Below, in pieces: positions 42,836 through 51,793 of a DNA stretch of 64,000 nt. The notes under the pieces are model-generated. The model did no database searches, was not told the DNA's origin, and saw only the letters and a program-made list of their open reading frames with translations. The first letter of the stretch is position 1; the number at the start of each line of letters is the position of its first letter. The DNA is from JANQMY01 sp965227095. GTDB taxonomy: Bacteria; Pseudomonadota; Alphaproteobacteria; JANQMY01. The stretch covers positions 558,001 to 622,000 of the forward strand of contig CBDDFL010000002.1 in NCBI GenBank assembly GCA_965227095.1, given 5' to 3'. The position numbers and the translations under genes were made by a program.

Positions 42836-43990
42836 ATGACACATTTGGATCAAAAAATGCGCGAGGCGCTGGCGGCCCGGGACTCGGCGGGGCTGTTACG
42901 CCAATTGCGCCAGGAAACGGCCGGCATTGACTTTTCCTCCAACGATTATTTGGGCGTCAGCCAATCGGACGAGGTGGCGGCCCGCGCCGCTGAACGGCTC
43001 AAGACACAATCACAGACGAAGCTAGGCAGCACGGGCTCGCGCCTCATCTCAGGCAATGACCAGGCAACGGAAGCGCTCGAAGCGCAGATCGCTGCGTTCC
43101 ACAAGGCGGACGCAGGGCTCATTTTCGGGTCGGGCTATGCCGCCAATACGGGGCTGCTGTCCTGCTTACTGGGGGCCGGGGACACCCTGATCATGGACGA
43201 ATTGATCCATGCCAGCATGATTGACGGGGCGCGGCTTTCTAAAGCCGACCGCATCATCTTCAAACACAATGATCTCACCTCGCTGGAAGATGCGTTGCGC
43301 CAAGCTCAGGGCGCGAAGGTGATCTGCGTCGAATCCGTCTATTCCATGGATGGGGACGTGGCGCCTTTACCGGCGATGGTTGCCTTGGCGGAAAAATTCG
43401 ATGCGTCGCTTGTGGTGGACGAAGCGCACAGCACCGGTATCTATGGCGATCGGGGACAAGGCTTGGTGGTCTCGCTCGGGTTGGAAGATCGCGTCTTTGC
43501 GCGCGTGCACACCTTCGGCAAAGCGCTTGGCCTCCATGGGGCGGCGGTTGTGGGGTCGCAGACCTTACGTGACTACCTCATCAATTTTGCCCGGCCGTTC
43601 ATTTTTGCAACAGCCCCCACGCCGCATACCATTGCCAATATCCAGGCGGTATACGACTTGCTGCCGGATATGGAGGCGCGGCGTAAAGCCCTCTTTGAGC
43701 GGATCACCTATTTTCGCCGAAAGTGTTCCGAAAGCGGGGCCACGTGGCTGGATAGTGAAACCTGGATCCAGGCCCTGATCATGCCGGGCAATACGCGTGT
43801 GCGGGCCTTGGCCAATGAGTTACGGCAACAGGGGCTGTGGACCGTGCCCATTGTCAGCCCCACAGTGCCGGTGGGGATGGAGCGCATTCGCATTTGCCTC
43901 CATTCTTTTAATTCGGACGCTGACATTGACCGTCTGTTCCAAGCGATCGCGGACTGTACGCCGGCCTTTGAAGAAGGGGCCGTGCGATGA
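42836..43990 (+). CDS. bioF: 8-amino-7-oxononanoate synthase
   Basis: This PLP enzyme of 384 residues condenses pimeloyl thioester with alanine to 8-amino-7-oxononanoate, the first ring-building step of biotin synthesis. IDFSSNDYLGVSQ, STGSRLISGN, VVDEAHSTGIYGDRG and the PLP-Lys in HTFGKALGLHG (K229) are diagnostic. The start at 42836 gives the usual N-terminus and exactly the E. coli length; in-frame ATGs at 42779, 42788 and 42812 are alternatives, and the frame is open back into the hairpin repeat. It is first in an overlapping bioF-bioD-bioA operon. Confidence 0.93.
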   Translation: MTHLDQKMREALAARDSAGLLRQLRQETAGIDFSSNDYLGVSQSDEVAARAAERLKTQSQTKLGSTGSRLISGNDQATEALEAQIAAFHKADAGLIFGSGYAANTGLLSCLLGAGDTLIMDELIHASMIDGARLSKADRIIFKHNDLTSLEDALRQAQGAKVICVESVYSMDGDVAPLPAMVALAEKFDASLVVDEAHSTGIYGDRGQGLVVSLGLEDRVFARVHTFGKALGLHGAAVVGSQTLRDYLINFARPFIFATAPTPHTIANIQAVYDLLPDMEARRKALFERITYFRRKCSESGATWLDSETWIQALIMPGNTRVRALANELRQQGLWTVPIVSPTVPVGMERIRICLHSFNSDADIDRLFQAIADCTPAFEEGAVR

Positions 43991-44598
43991 AAGGATGCGT
44001 GATCGCAGGCATCGGCACAGAGATCGGCAAGACCGTGGTGTCGGCGGTGTTGGTGGAAGCCTTCGGGGCCGACTATTGGAAACCTGTGCAGTCGGGCGGG
44101 CTGGACCATACAGATACGGATGAAGTGCGGTCCTTGGTGTCCGCGACCGACCGGGTGTTTCATCCGGAAGGGTATCGGTTAGAGGTGCCGGCCTCGCCCC
44201 ACGCATCGGCCGCGGCCGCGGGGGTGACGATTGATCCGGCAAAACTTTCCCTGCCGAAGACGGACCGATTTTTGGTGGTCGAATTGGCGGGCGGATTGCT
44301 GGTGCCGCTGAACGATACGGCGTTGAATATTGACCTGCTGGAAGGCTGGGGGCTGCCGGTGGTGCTGGTCTCAAACTATTACTTGGGCAGCATCAACCAC
44401 ACCTTGCTCAGCATTGAAGCCTTGAAACGGCGCAACATTCCGCTTGCCGGGCTTGTGTTCAATGGGGAACCGGTGCCGGAAACCCGGTCGGTCATTCTGT
44501 CCTATAGCGGGGAACGCGTGTTGCTCGATCTGCCGCAGACGGATCAGGTGACGCCGGACTTTGTGCGGGCGCAGGCCAAGGAGGTTGCGGATGTCTGA
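43987..44598 (+). CDS. bioD: Dethiobiotin synthetase
   Basis: The 203-residue ATPase closes the ureido ring of dethiobiotin from 7,8-diaminononanoate, CO2 and ATP. The P-loop GIGTEIGKT is at residues 8-16, followed by WKPVQSGG with the substrate Lys and the ELAGGLLVPLND block. Length is a little short of E. coli BioD (about 225). It overlaps bioF by ATGA and bioA by eight bases. The enzyme works between the two neighbouring gene products in the pathway. Confidence 0.93.
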   Translation: MKGCVIAGIGTEIGKTVVSAVLVEAFGADYWKPVQSGGLDHTDTDEVRSLVSATDRVFHPEGYRLEVPASPHASAAAAGVTIDPAKLSLPKTDRFLVVELAGGLLVPLNDTALNIDLLEGWGLPVVLVSNYYLGSINHTLLSIEALKRRNIPLAGLVFNGEPVPETRSVILSYSGERVLLDLPQTDQVTPDFVRAQAKEVADV

Positions 44599-45892
44599 CC
44601 GCGAAGTGATTTCCGAAGACGATCTCAAATTTGATCGCGATCATCTGTGGCACCCTTATACGTCGATGACGGCGCCCTTGCCGGTTTATCCGGTGGAAAG
44701 CGCCCGGGGTGTGCGGATTAAATTGTCCAGCGGCGAAGATTTGATCGACGGCATGTCGTCCTGGTGGGCGGCGATCCACGGTTATAACCATCCGCGCCTC
44801 AATGCGGCGATTGCCGATCAAATGAAAGATATGTCCCATGTGATGTTTGGCGGGATCACGCACAAACCGGCCATCGAGTTGGGGCGCAAGCTGGTGGCGT
44901 TGTCGCCGGAGGGGCTGGAGCATGTGTTTTTGTGCGACAGCGGGTCGGTTTCCGTCGAAGTGGCCATTAAGATGGCGGCGCAATATTGGCAAGCCAAGGG
45001 TGTGACCAGCAAAACGAAATTGCTCACCATCCGGTCCGGCTATCACGGGGATACGTTTCAAGCCATGTCGGTGTGCGACCCCGTCACGGGCATGCACGAA
45101 TTGTTTCGAGGCATTCTGCCCACTCATTTCTTCGCGGATATGCCCCAGGTGAAGTTTCATCAGCCGTGGGATGGCTCGGACATTGCGTCTTTTGAGACGC
45201 TCATCCGCGAGAACCACGAAACGATCGCCGCCGTCATCTTGGAACCCATCGTGCAAGGGGCGGGCGGCATGCGGTTTTATCACCCGGCCTATCTGCGCGG
45301 TGTGCGAAAACTGTGTGATGACCATGATGTGCTGTTAATCGCCGATGAAATCGCCACCGGGTTCGGCCGGTCCGGAACCATGTTTGCCTGCGACCATGCC
45401 AGCATCTCGCCGGACATTATGTGTGTGGGCAAGGCGCTAACCGGTGGCACCATGACTTTGGCGGCGGCGCTTGCCTCGCGAAAGGTGGCGCACGGCATAT
45501 CGCAAGGGGATGCCAATGGCGGCCTGTTCATGCACGGGCCCACCTTTATGGGCAACCCGCTCGCCTGCGCCGCGGCGAATGCCAGCATTGACCTTCTGAC
45601 CGGCCAGGACTGGGAAGAACGCGTGCTCGATATCCAACACGGGCTTGCTGTGGGGCTTGCGCCCTGTAATGAAATTGCCACGGTAGACGATGTGCGGGTG
45701 CTGGGCGCCATCGGCGTTGTGGAAATGAAAGACCCGGTCAATGTGGCCGCATTACAGCGGGAATTCGTCAAACGGGGGGTGTGGATCCGACCTTTTGGCA
45801 AGTTGGTTTATGTGATGCCGCCTTACATCATCAACGAAGATGAATTGACGGTGCTCACCCGGGCCATGGTGGAGGTGTTGCGCCAAGTGTGA
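44591..45892 (+). CDS. bioA: Adenosylmethionine-8-amino-7-oxononanoate aminotransferase
   Basis: The 433-residue class III aminotransferase makes 7,8-diaminononanoate with S-adenosylmethionine as amino donor. HLWHPYTSM at the N-terminus is the BioA hallmark. SSWWAAIHGYNHP, LLIADEIATGFGRSG and the PLP-Lys in CVGKALTGG (K281) confirm it. The ATG at 44591 is used, ten codons into the open frame, and overlaps the bioD stop. bioB, bioC and bioH are not in the window, so biotin synthase is encoded elsewhere. The product supports the biotin-carrying acyl-CoA carboxylase encoded further right. Confidence 0.94.
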   Translation: MSDREVISEDDLKFDRDHLWHPYTSMTAPLPVYPVESARGVRIKLSSGEDLIDGMSSWWAAIHGYNHPRLNAAIADQMKDMSHVMFGGITHKPAIELGRKLVALSPEGLEHVFLCDSGSVSVEVAIKMAAQYWQAKGVTSKTKLLTIRSGYHGDTFQAMSVCDPVTGMHELFRGILPTHFFADMPQVKFHQPWDGSDIASFETLIRENHETIAAVILEPIVQGAGGMRFYHPAYLRGVRKLCDDHDVLLIADEIATGFGRSGTMFACDHASISPDIMCVGKALTGGTMTLAAALASRKVAHGISQGDANGGLFMHGPTFMGNPLACAAANASIDLLTGQDWEERVLDIQHGLAVGLAPCNEIATVDDVRVLGAIGVVEMKDPVNVAALQREFVKRGVWIRPFGKLVYVMPPYIINEDELTVLTRAMVEVLRQV

Positions 45893-45936
45893 GGTGTGGC
45901 GACCTTAGATGAGGGCCGCAATGTGAGGCCTGTCAC

Positions 45937-45953
45937 AAAACCGTAATGGTTTT
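45937..45953 (+). terminator. Weak hairpin after bioA
   Basis: AAAACC and GGTTTT pair around GTAAT, and the stem runs into a short T stretch, 44 bases after the bioA stop. The stem has only two GC pairs, so it would be a weak terminator at best. It is the only terminator-like sequence between bioA and the next gene on this strand. Confidence 0.25.
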
Positions 45954-46041
45954 TGGGGGCGGCTTCAGAGGTGTAGCGGCCGTCACACGAAAAAGAGATG
46001 GGGCTCCTTATCTCGCCATCATCGCGACGGGCGATGGAGAG

Positions 46042-46215
46042 ATGGAGGAGATTATCGTGTTGAACTTTTTCGTATACTTCCAAGGTGCAATGGCCAAAAG
46101 CCGGTCTCATGACCGGCGGGACTATCAGCACACGGCGGAAGAAACCGAATGCTTTAACCGGCGTTTGGGCAAGATGCGGAAAAAGACCTACCTCTCATTC
46201 CGCGTCTCGAAATAG
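46042..46215 (+). CDS. Small basic protein, possible
   Basis: An ATG at 46042 opens 57 codons, and a GTG at 46057 with GGAGGAG six bases before it opens 52 codons in the same frame. The product begins with a short hydrophobic stretch (LNFFVYFQGAMA) and is basic after that (KSRSHDRRDYQH, RRLGKMRKKTY). I do not recognise it. The strong ribosome-binding site and the position in an otherwise empty 389-base gap (45893-46281) support it, but no family evidence does. A long hairpin follows ten bases after the stop. Confidence 0.4.
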   Translation: MEEIIVLNFFVYFQGAMAKSRSHDRRDYQHTAEETECFNRRLGKMRKKTYLSFRVSK

Positions 46216-46224
46216 CGGGGGCAA

Positions 46225-46261
46225 GGCTTGGGGCTCGAGGTAGCGGGTCGGGCCCCAAGCC
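46225..46261. other. Long hairpin between the small ORF and the phosphotransferase gene
   Basis: GGCTTGGGGC and GCCCCAAGCC form a perfect ten-base stem with a 17-base loop. It has no T run, so a classical terminator is unlikely on either strand, but it lies between two convergent genes and could block read-through or stabilise transcript ends. Confidence 0.55.
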
Positions 46262-46281
46262 GGCTCTTTGACATGTTGGAT

Positions 46282-47355
46282 TTACTTTAAGAGCGATAAG
46301 GCGTCGTGGTCGATCGCTTGCTGGGCATGACGCTTGGCCATGGCCATGAACATATCGTCGCCCCGCTCGGTACGGCCTACCACCATCGACGCGATGACGG
46401 CCATAACATAGCCGGAAAAGCTGAACCGGCGATAATGTGCCCACAGATCATCGAAGGCATAGGTGACGCCATATGCGGATAAGCCATCATGATAGCGTTT
46501 GACCAGGTCTTTTTCGTGTTGTTGCCGGTCTTCCGGCAACAGGCCCGCCCCGATGAAATAGGACACGTCCGCCGCACCGGCCCCATAGCCGACGGTCTGC
46601 CAGTCGACGACCGCTAAAGGGTAGCCCCCGTCTTCGGTGCCGAACAACATATTGTCCAGGCGGTAATCGCCATGGGTCACGCAGCGAGGGCCGTCATAAC
46701 GCGTTGCGAATTGTTCGAAGACGGTGGAAAATTCCGTACCAAGATCAAGTTCATCTTTGGTGAGGCGGTCTTGATAACGGTCTTTGAAGCCTTCCCACAG
46801 AAGAAGGTAAACATCCGGCCCGAGCGTGAAAGATGACTTGCTGCTGCCGGACAGCCAATCGAAATCATCCAGGGATTCATCGCCCCAGCGCGGCCCGTGC
46901 AGCTTCGCGATTTCATCCATGGCGCGGACAGCATGGTCGGCGGAACAGCCGGTGATCTGGTCGCCCTGAACGGCGGGCGCTAAATCTTCCATCATCAACA
47001 CGAAATTGTGGGTTTCTTCTTCGAAGTCCACATAGAGCGGAACGGGCGTTTGGATATCGACCGTGGGCTTGATGTGTTTGTAGAAATTCGCCTCGCGCTT
47101 ATAGGTCAGTTGAGACGTGCCGGCAGCCCGGCTTTCCGGGTCTGACGACGGAAATTTGCCCACAATCGTATCCGGCGCCGTGCGGTCTCCGTCAAAGGAA
47201 AGTGCGAATCGGACATTCTGCCCGACCTGACCCGTTCCCACGTTCTTTTTTGTGAAGCCGGTGACGGTCCCGCTGTAGCCCGCTTGCGCCAATACGTCGG
47301 TGAGCCAGCTGGACGTTACGTCATCTGGATTGTGGATAAGAGCCAAATTGCCCAT
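46282..47355 (-). CDS. Aminoglycoside/ecdysteroid-kinase-like phosphotransferase
   Basis: The 357-residue protein has the kinase-like fold of the APH/EcKinase families: CVTHGDYRLDNMLFG with the catalytic Asp in H-G-D-x-R-x-D-N, and VVDWQTVGYGAGAADVSYF with the metal-binding Asp. An N-terminal KREANFYKHIKPTV segment and NFVLMMEDLAP hinge complete it. It should transfer phosphate from ATP to a small hydroxyl compound; bacterial members of this branch are mostly uncharacterised, and antibiotic resistance is not implied. The ATG at 47355 has GAGAGG upstream. It is divergent from a methyltransferase gene. Confidence 0.85.
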   Translation of the reverse strand: MGNLALIHNPDDVTSSWLTDVLAQAGYSGTVTGFTKKNVGTGQVGQNVRFALSFDGDRTAPDTIVGKFPSSDPESRAAGTSQLTYKREANFYKHIKPTVDIQTPVPLYVDFEEETHNFVLMMEDLAPAVQGDQITGCSADHAVRAMDEIAKLHGPRWGDESLDDFDWLSGSSKSSFTLGPDVYLLLWEGFKDRYQDRLTKDELDLGTEFSTVFEQFATRYDGPRCVTHGDYRLDNMLFGTEDGGYPLAVVDWQTVGYGAGAADVSYFIGAGLLPEDRQQHEKDLVKRYHDGLSAYGVTYAFDDLWAHYRRFSFSGYVMAVIASMVVGRTERGDDMFMAMAKRHAQQAIDHDALSLLK

Positions 47356-47441
47356 GGAATTGTTACCTCTCTGCGGTCGGTTGTGGATTCGTTCCAACCT
47401 GCATCTATCTTCTTGAGCCGACTATAGGCGGTGTGTAGGTT

Positions 47442-47465
47442 CGAAACAACGAAACAACGAAACAC
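47442..47465. repeat. Short tandem repeat, three 8-mers
   Basis: CGAAACAA occurs twice in a row and a third unit CGAAACAC follows, ending 18 bases before the methyltransferase start codon. It lies where the 5' leader or promoter of that gene should be. Slippage at such a repeat could alter spacing, but three units are few. Confidence 0.5.
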
Positions 47466-47483
47466 GGAAACGCGAGAGATCCC

Positions 47484-48344
47484 ATGACAAAAACACCAGA
47501 GGAACTGCAGCAGGAACAGGCCGAGTATTGGGACGGCGAAGGCGGGGATACTTGGCTCGACAATTACGATGCCATCGAACAATCTCTTGTTGGGTTTCAG
47601 GATATCGCGATTGAGGCAGCTGCCCCAGCGCCGGGGGAAACAGTCATTGATATAGGATGTGGGACCGGCGGCACCACCCAAGCCTTGGCCGAGAAAATCG
47701 CGGGCGACGGTCACGCGATGGGGGTAGATATTTCGAACTTGCTTATCGATACCGCACGGGAACGGGCCGCGGCGGCGGGTGTCACGAACGCGACGTTCGA
47801 AGTGGCGGATGCCGGGAGCTTCCCGTTTAAGGCCGGATCAGCGGATCTTCTGTTTTCCCGTTTTGGGGTAATGTTTTTCGGCGATCCCTATGGGGCATTT
47901 GCCAATCTCCATAAGGCGTTGAAACCCACCGGCCGCATGACCTTTGTCTGCTGGCAGGAAATCGCGAAGAACCCGTTTTTCACCGTGCCGTTATTTGCGG
48001 CATTTTCCATCTTGGAACCGCCGGCCCGGCCAGAACCCCGTTTGCCCGGCCCGTTTGCCTTTGCCGAAGATGATTACGTGAAAGACATTCTATCGAAGGC
48101 CGAGTTCAACAATATCGATATTCAGGCGCGCGAATTGATACTGACGCGAACGGTAGAAGGTGACTTAGAACGCACCGCAGAGTTTTTCATGAAGGTGGGG
48201 CCGGTAAAGCGCCTGCTGGAAGGCCATCCAGACGGTACAGTGGAAAAAGTGCGGGCTGCAATTGCGGAGGCTCTGTCCTCTTATGCTGAGGATGGGAAAG
48301 TTTCCCTTCCAGGGGCCGTATGGTTGGTGCAAGCAACCGCGTAA
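47484..48344 (+). CDS. SAM-dependent methyltransferase
   Basis: The 286-residue class I methyltransferase has VIDIGCGTGGTTQALAEKI (motif I, about residues 52-70), GVDISNLLIDTARERAAAAG (motif post-I with the acidic ribose ligand), FEVADAGSFPFKAGSADLLFS and FGVMFFGDPYGAFANLHKAL. It should methylate a small molecule in the cytoplasm; the substrate is not clear. A GAGAG ribosome-binding site precedes the ATG, and a short tandem repeat lies upstream. The acyl-CoA carboxylase gene starts 24 bases after its stop, so the two may be co-transcribed. Confidence 0.9.
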   Translation: MTKTPEELQQEQAEYWDGEGGDTWLDNYDAIEQSLVGFQDIAIEAAAPAPGETVIDIGCGTGGTTQALAEKIAGDGHAMGVDISNLLIDTARERAAAAGVTNATFEVADAGSFPFKAGSADLLFSRFGVMFFGDPYGAFANLHKALKPTGRMTFVCWQEIAKNPFFTVPLFAAFSILEPPARPEPRLPGPFAFAEDDYVKDILSKAEFNNIDIQARELILTRTVEGDLERTAEFFMKVGPVKRLLEGHPDGTVEKVRAAIAEALSSYAEDGKVSLPGAVWLVQATA

Positions 48345-48368
48345 GATTTAGAACTGCATCGGACAAGA

Positions 48369-51300
48369 ATGATGACTCTCAAAAAAGTGCTGATCGCCAA
48401 TCGCGGCGAGATTGCCATTCGTATTGCCAGAGCGGCGGCAGACCTCGGCATCGAAACGGTCTCGGTGTTTTCCGAAGATGATGCAGCGTCATTGCACACG
48501 CGCAAGACCGATCAGGCCATAGCGCTGTCGGGGCAGGGAGCCGCGGCCTATTTGGACGGTGCGCAGATCATCTCCAAGGCACAGGAAAGCGGATGTGACG
48601 CGATCCATCCCGGCTACGGTTTTTTGAGCGAGAATGCGGCGTTCGCCGAAGCCTGTGCGGAAGCGGGGCTGATATTTGTAGGACCTCGGGCGGATGTCCT
48701 GGCGCGCTTCGGAGACAAAGCCGCTGCGCGCGCCTTAGCGCAACAGGTGGGGGTTCCGGTTCTTCAGGGAACGGACGGGCCCACGAGCCTGGATGACGCC
48801 ACCTCCTTTTTTAACGGCCTGGGGGCCGGGCAGGGCATGATCATTAAGGCGTTGGCCGGCGGCGGCGGCCGCGGCATGCGCGTGGTGACCGATGCCGCTG
48901 ACATTGCCCAGGCATATGAACGGTGCCAATCTGAAGCGGCGTCTTCCTTCGGAAATGGCGATGTGTATGTGGAGCAATATTTGCCGACCGCGCGCCACAT
49001 CGAGGTGCAGATAGCGGGTGATGGATCCGGGAATGTCCTGCATTTCGGGGAACGGGATTGCAGCATTCAACGGCAGCAACAAAAAATTCTCGAAATCGCG
49101 CCGGCGCCGAATCTCGATTCATCGCTCCGCCAGCAGATTATTCAAGCAGCGTCTCAAATGGCAGAGGCTGTCGGGTATACCAGTCTCGGCACGTTTGAAT
49201 TTCTGGTTGACGCCTCCGACGGCAGCCAAGGTGCGTTTGCCTTTATGGAGGCGAATGCGCGGCTGCAAGTGGAACACACCATCTCGGAAGAAGTCACCGG
49301 TGTGGACTTGGTTGCCCTCCAATTGGCAATTGCTGGCGGCAAGAGTTTCGTTGACCTTAATATCATGCAAAACGATGCGATTCCGGAGAACGGATACGCG
49401 ATTCAGTCTCGGGTCAACATGGAACGCATGCTGACGGACGGCACGGCACGGCCGGCAGGGGGAACCCTCACGGCTTTCGATCCGCCGTCCGGGCGCGGCG
49501 TGCGAGTGGATGCTTATGGATATACCGGTTATCAGAGCAATCCGCGGTTTGATTCTCTGCTGGCAAAAGTCATCACCCATACAACGCAAAATGATTTCCG
49601 GATCGCAGCGGCTAAAGCCTATCGCGCATTGCAAGAAACGCGGATAGAGGGTGTGCCGACCAACACTGGGTTCCTGATGTCCCTATTGAGCCATCCCGAT
49701 ATCCAAGCGGGGAAACTATACACGCGATTTGTGGACGATCATGCGGACGCGCTGGTGTCACAATCAGACAGTGGGCATATGGTCTTGCATTTTGGTCAAA
49801 CTGAAAAAGCCGCGCCAGCTACATCGTCAGTGCGTGCTGGTGCAACGATTGACACCTCTGACCCCCTAGCTGTCTTAGCGCATGGCAAAGACGGTGTGGC
49901 GCCAGCTGCCGCCCCCACGGCGGCACCGGCTCCTGTCGCGGCAGGCTCGGTTGTGGGACCGGAGGGGGCGGACGCCGTTCTGGCGCCGTTGCAAGGCACC
50001 ATCGTTTCCATCGACGTGGAGATCGGCCAAGAAGTTTTCGCCGGCCAACAGTTGCTGGTGATGGAAGCCATGAAGATGGAGCATGTCATCACCGCCGATA
50101 AAGCGGGCATTGTGCGCGACGTTACCGTTGGCGCCGGTGATACGGTGTTTGAAGACCACCCATTGGTATTCGTGGAAGAAGCGGATGTTGAGGTGACCGG
50201 CGATGCGACAGATCAAGAAATCGATCTGGATCACATCCGGCCCGATCTTCAGGAAGTGTTGGACCGGCATGCAAAAGGCTATGACGAGAACCGGCCCAAT
50301 GCTGTTGCCCGCCGCCGCAAAACAAACCAAAGGACGGCGCGTGAGAACATTGATGATCTGTGTGATGATGACAGCTTTGTGGAATACGCCCCGATTGTCA
50401 TCGCGGCACAAAGGCGCCGCCGCGACATCGATGATCTGATCGACAACACCCCGGCGGATGGCATGGTCGCCGGTGTTGGCAGCATCAATGGTGAGCTGTT
50501 TGGGGAAAAAGAAAGCCAATGCGCGGTCTTGTCTTACGACTACACGGTTTTGGCGGGCACCCAAGGGCTCCAGAACCATCGCAAAAAGGACCGCATGTTC
50601 GAACTGGCCCGTAAATCAGAATTGCCAACGGTGTTTTTCACGGAAGGGGGCGGTGGCCGACCTGGCGATACGGATGGTATCGGGGCGGCGGGTCTTGATT
50701 GCCTGGCGTTCCAATATTTTGCGGAACTGAGCGGCTTGGTGCCGCTGGTGGGGATTAATTCAGGACGGTGTTTTGCCGGTAACGCGGCCCTCTTAGGGTG
50801 TTGCGATGTGATCATCGCCACTGAAAACTCGAACATCGGGATGGGGGGACCCGCCATGATCGAAGGCGGTGGACTTGGTATTTATCGCCCTGAAGAGGTG
50901 GGCCCTATTAGTGTTCAAGTGCCCAATGGTGTGATCGATATTCCGGTAGCGGATGAAATTGAAGCCGTCGCAACCGCCAAGAAGTATCTTTCCTATTTTC
51001 AAGGCAATCTTCCCGACTATGACTGCGCCGACCAACGGCTGTTGCGAAACATCATTCCGGAGAACCGGTTGCGCATCTACGATGTACGCAAGGTGATCGA
51101 AACGTTGGCGGACACCGGGTCAGTTCTGGAAATCCGCAAAGCTTTTGGCTTGGGCATGATTACGGCGTTTGCACGCATCGATGGCCGACCGATTGGGATT
51201 GTGGCGAACAATCCAAATCATCTGGCAGGTGCGATCGACAGTGATGGGGCGGATAAAGCAACCCGCTTCATGCAGCTTTGCGATGCCCATGATATCCCGC

Positions 51301-51791
51301 TTCTGTTCCTGGCGGACACGCCGGGCATCATGGTCGGCCCGGAAGTGGAAAAGACAGCCTTGGTCCGGCACGCCGCCCGCATGTTTGTCACGGCGGCCAG
51401 TGTGTCGGTTCCGTTCTTTACGATCGTTCTGCGCAAAGGCTATGGCTTGGGCGCGCAGGCCATGGCCGGCGGCGGATTTAAAGCCACCATGTTCACGGTG
51501 GCCTGGCCCACCGGCGAATTTGGCGGCATGGGCCTGGAAGGGGCCGTTAAGCTTGGCTTCCGCAAGGAACTTGAAGCTTTGGAAGACCCTCAGGAGCGCA
51601 AGGAGCTGTTCGACAAAATGGTGGCGCGCATGTATGCGCACGGCAAGGCGGTCAACACGGCGTCGCTGTTCGAAATAGACGACGTGATCGACCCGGCGGA
51701 TTCCCGCAGGTGGATTGTTGGGGCTCTTAGAAGCGCGCCAGCACCGGCACCGCGCACGGGTAAGAAACGCCCATGCATCGATACGTGGTAG
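48369..51791 (+). CDS. Single-chain biotin-dependent acyl-CoA carboxylase
   Basis: The 1140-residue enzyme joins all carboxylase parts. Residues 1-450 are biotin carboxylase (KKVLIANRGEIAIRIARAA, GYGFLSENAAFAEAC, ATP-grasp GGGGRGMRVV, EANARLQVEHTISEEVTG). An Ala/Pro-rich linker and the biotin carrier domain with VMEAMKMEH follow, with the biotinyl Lys at about 569. Residues about 625-1140 are carboxyltransferase, first the acyl-CoA site then the carboxybiotin site (GGGRPGDTDGIGAAGLDC; ADTPGIMVGPEVEKT; GKRPC end). This layout matches single-chain long-chain acyl-CoA carboxylases known from Mycobacterium and Rhodopseudomonas, which act on acetyl-, propionyl- or longer acyl-CoA. The second codon, ATG at 48372, is an equal start. 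Confidence 0.93.
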   Translation: MMTLKKVLIANRGEIAIRIARAAADLGIETVSVFSEDDAASLHTRKTDQAIALSGQGAAAYLDGAQIISKAQESGCDAIHPGYGFLSENAAFAEACAEAGLIFVGPRADVLARFGDKAAARALAQQVGVPVLQGTDGPTSLDDATSFFNGLGAGQGMIIKALAGGGGRGMRVVTDAADIAQAYERCQSEAASSFGNGDVYVEQYLPTARHIEVQIAGDGSGNVLHFGERDCSIQRQQQKILEIAPAPNLDSSLRQQIIQAASQMAEAVGYTSLGTFEFLVDASDGSQGAFAFMEANARLQVEHTISEEVTGVDLVALQLAIAGGKSFVDLNIMQNDAIPENGYAIQSRVNMERMLTDGTARPAGGTLTAFDPPSGRGVRVDAYGYTGYQSNPRFDSLLAKVITHTTQNDFRIAAAKAYRALQETRIEGVPTNTGFLMSLLSHPDIQAGKLYTRFVDDHADALVSQSDSGHMVLHFGQTEKAAPATSSVRAGATIDTSDPLAVLAHGKDGVAPAAAPTAAPAPVAAGSVVGPEGADAVLAPLQGTIVSIDVEIGQEVFAGQQLLVMEAMKMEHVITADKAGIVRDVTVGAGDTVFEDHPLVFVEEADVEVTGDATDQEIDLDHIRPDLQEVLDRHAKGYDENRPNAVARRRKTNQRTARENIDDLCDDDSFVEYAPIVIAAQRRRRDIDDLIDNTPADGMVAGVGSINGELFGEKESQCAVLSYDYTVLAGTQGLQNHRKKDRMFELARKSELPTVFFTEGGGGRPGDTDGIGAAGLDCLAFQYFAELSGLVPLVGINSGRCFAGNAALLGCCDVIIATENSNIGMGGPAMIEGGGLGIYRPEEVGPISVQVPNGVIDIPVADEIEAVATAKKYLSYFQGNLPDYDCADQRLLRNIIPENRLRIYDVRKVIETLADTGSVLEIRKAFGLGMITAFARIDGRPIGIVANNPNHLAGAIDSDGADKATRFMQLCDAHDIPLLFLADTPGIMVGPEVEKTALVRHAARMFVTAASVSVPFFTIVLRKGYGLGAQAMAGGGFKATMFTVAWPTGEFGGMGLEGAVKLGFRKELEALEDPQERKELFDKMVARMYAHGKAVNTASLFEIDDVIDPADSRRWIVGALRSAPAPAPRTGKKRPCIDTW

Positions 51792-51793
51792 GA

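Noticed and set aside
46282..47355. The phosphotransferase as an antibiotic resistance gene
   Set aside because: The fold is shared, but the sequence looks like the EcKinase-like branch and nothing in context points to resistance.
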